64,000 nucleotides of DNA from an uncultured Muribaculaceae bacterium (lineage in GTDB: Bacteria; Bacteroidota; Bacteroidia; Bacteroidales; Muribaculaceae). Below the pieces are notes generated by a model, which was not told where the DNA came from, ran no database searches, and saw only the letters and a list, made by a program, of their open reading frames with translations. The translations under genes and the position numbers were made by a program. Shown piece after piece: positions 63,665-64,000 of this stretch. Numbering within the stretch: position 1 is the first letter of the stretch; every line of letters starts with the position of its first letter. The stretch spans positions 62,001 to 126,000 of the forward strand of contig CAJUKZ010000003.1 of the NCBI GenBank assembly GCA_910586995.1, written 5' to 3'.

Positions 63665-64000
63665 TCAATTATTGCGTTCCATCTCATCAAGCAACTTGCC
63701 GGCAAGCTCTTTCTGAGCTTTGGGATCGTCGAGCTGCCTGCGCACCACCTTGGTAGCTATGTCCAAGGCATAGTCGCTCACCTGGTCGCGGAAACTCTGC
63801 TCCGCTTCCTTACGGGCCTGCTCGATAGATACCTTGGCGGCATCCATTACTTTCTGAGCCTCTTTCTGAGCGGCATTGCGCGCGTCTTCGATAATCTGGG
63901 TCTTCATCTTGTCGGCCTCCCGGAGCATGTCGGCCTGCTGGCGACGGGCTTCGGCAATGTACTTCTGCGCCTCCGCACTCGCATTGTCAAGCTGTAGCTT
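63665..64000 (-). CDS. atpF: ATP synthase b subunit, C-terminal part (5' end outside window)
   Basis: The frame is open from the right edge (base 64000) to the stop at 63665, 111 residues. The visible part is the long polar helix of subunit b (EAQKYIAEARRQQADMLREADKMKTQIIEDARNAAQ in part), followed by DYALDIATKVVRRQL, the family's delta-binding end. The membrane anchor lies outside. An internal ATG at 63928 is not the true start. The gene order b-delta-alpha-gamma is the usual one. Confidence 0.93.
   Translation of the reverse strand, partial: KLQLDNASAEAQKYIAEARRQQADMLREADKMKTQIIEDARNAAQKEAQKVMDAAKVSIEQARKEAEQSFRDQVSDYALDIATKVVRRQLDDPKAQKELAGKLLDEMERNN

Overview
The window reads as chromosome of a member of the Bacteroidales, most likely a gut Muribaculaceae-type organism (family level is inference). 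Grounds: many intergenic gaps carry the Bacteroidetes promoter signature TAnnTTTG, often with a TTTG/TTG-like -33 element about 18-22 bases upstream; the gene content includes Big2 surface lipoproteins with acidic residues after the lipobox cysteine, a GH95 fucosidase with a C-terminal secretion-type tail, a fused NagB/LmbE protein, and the Bacteroidetes-type PEP/pyruvate-binding kinase with receiver domains. No rRNA, CRISPR array, transposase or integrase was seen.

Layout. 1-4077: end of an unidentified membrane-anchored protein, tRNA-Leu(UAG), then a plus-strand run of a secreted endo/exonuclease/phosphatase-fold lipoprotein, a small unknown, kdsB and a catalytically degenerate M16 peptidase homologue. 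4064-9710 (minus): mlaE-mlaF-glycosidase-like-GT2-bioB-tcdA, tightly packed. 9888-11572 (plus): udk-lptB-small membrane protein, meeting smpB and two minus-strand envelope genes. 13475-15663: tatA-tatC facing a dicarboxylate symporter, with a 96-base antisense 3' overlap. 15768-17617: an AT-richer two-gene island (unknown protein plus DEDDh exonuclease-BRCT protein) bounded by a perfect 19-base direct repeat. 17700-27767: a receiver/ATP-grasp PEP-synthase-like protein, a coiled-coil protein ending in a perfect sliding-clamp-binding pentapeptide, a DPP-IV-type peptidase, a membrane protein, miaA and a secreted unknown. 28372-31506: HU, galE, S41 protease. 31696-37614 (minus): small membrane protein-dxs-trkA-trkH, then a glutaminase-family protein lacking its catalytic serine. 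37924-44383: Spy-like periplasmic protein, LamG-type secreted protein, nhaA, and the divergent pair nagB / pseudo-NagB-LmbE fusion. 44547-53560 (minus): GH95 fucosidase, ABC exporter, two tandem Big2 lipoproteins. 53806-64000 (minus): atpF-H-A-G followed directly by nuoI-J-K-L-M-N.

Much of the window is core metabolism and envelope biogenesis (Kdo activation, lipid transport, LPS export, Tat export, isoprenoid start, tRNA modification, K+ and Na+ homeostasis, respiration). The host-glycan part (GH95 fucosidase, NagB, deacetylase fusion) fits mucin-type sugar use. The most unusual items are the repeat-flanked exonuclease island, the clamp-motif coiled-coil protein beside the receiver/ATP-grasp kinase, three pseudoenzymes with clear active-site losses (M16, glutaminase, NagB domain), and the physical joining of the ATP synthase genes to the second half of complex I. 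Start sites were moved from the longest open frame where a signal peptide, promoter position or family start argued for it; these choices are stated per entry.
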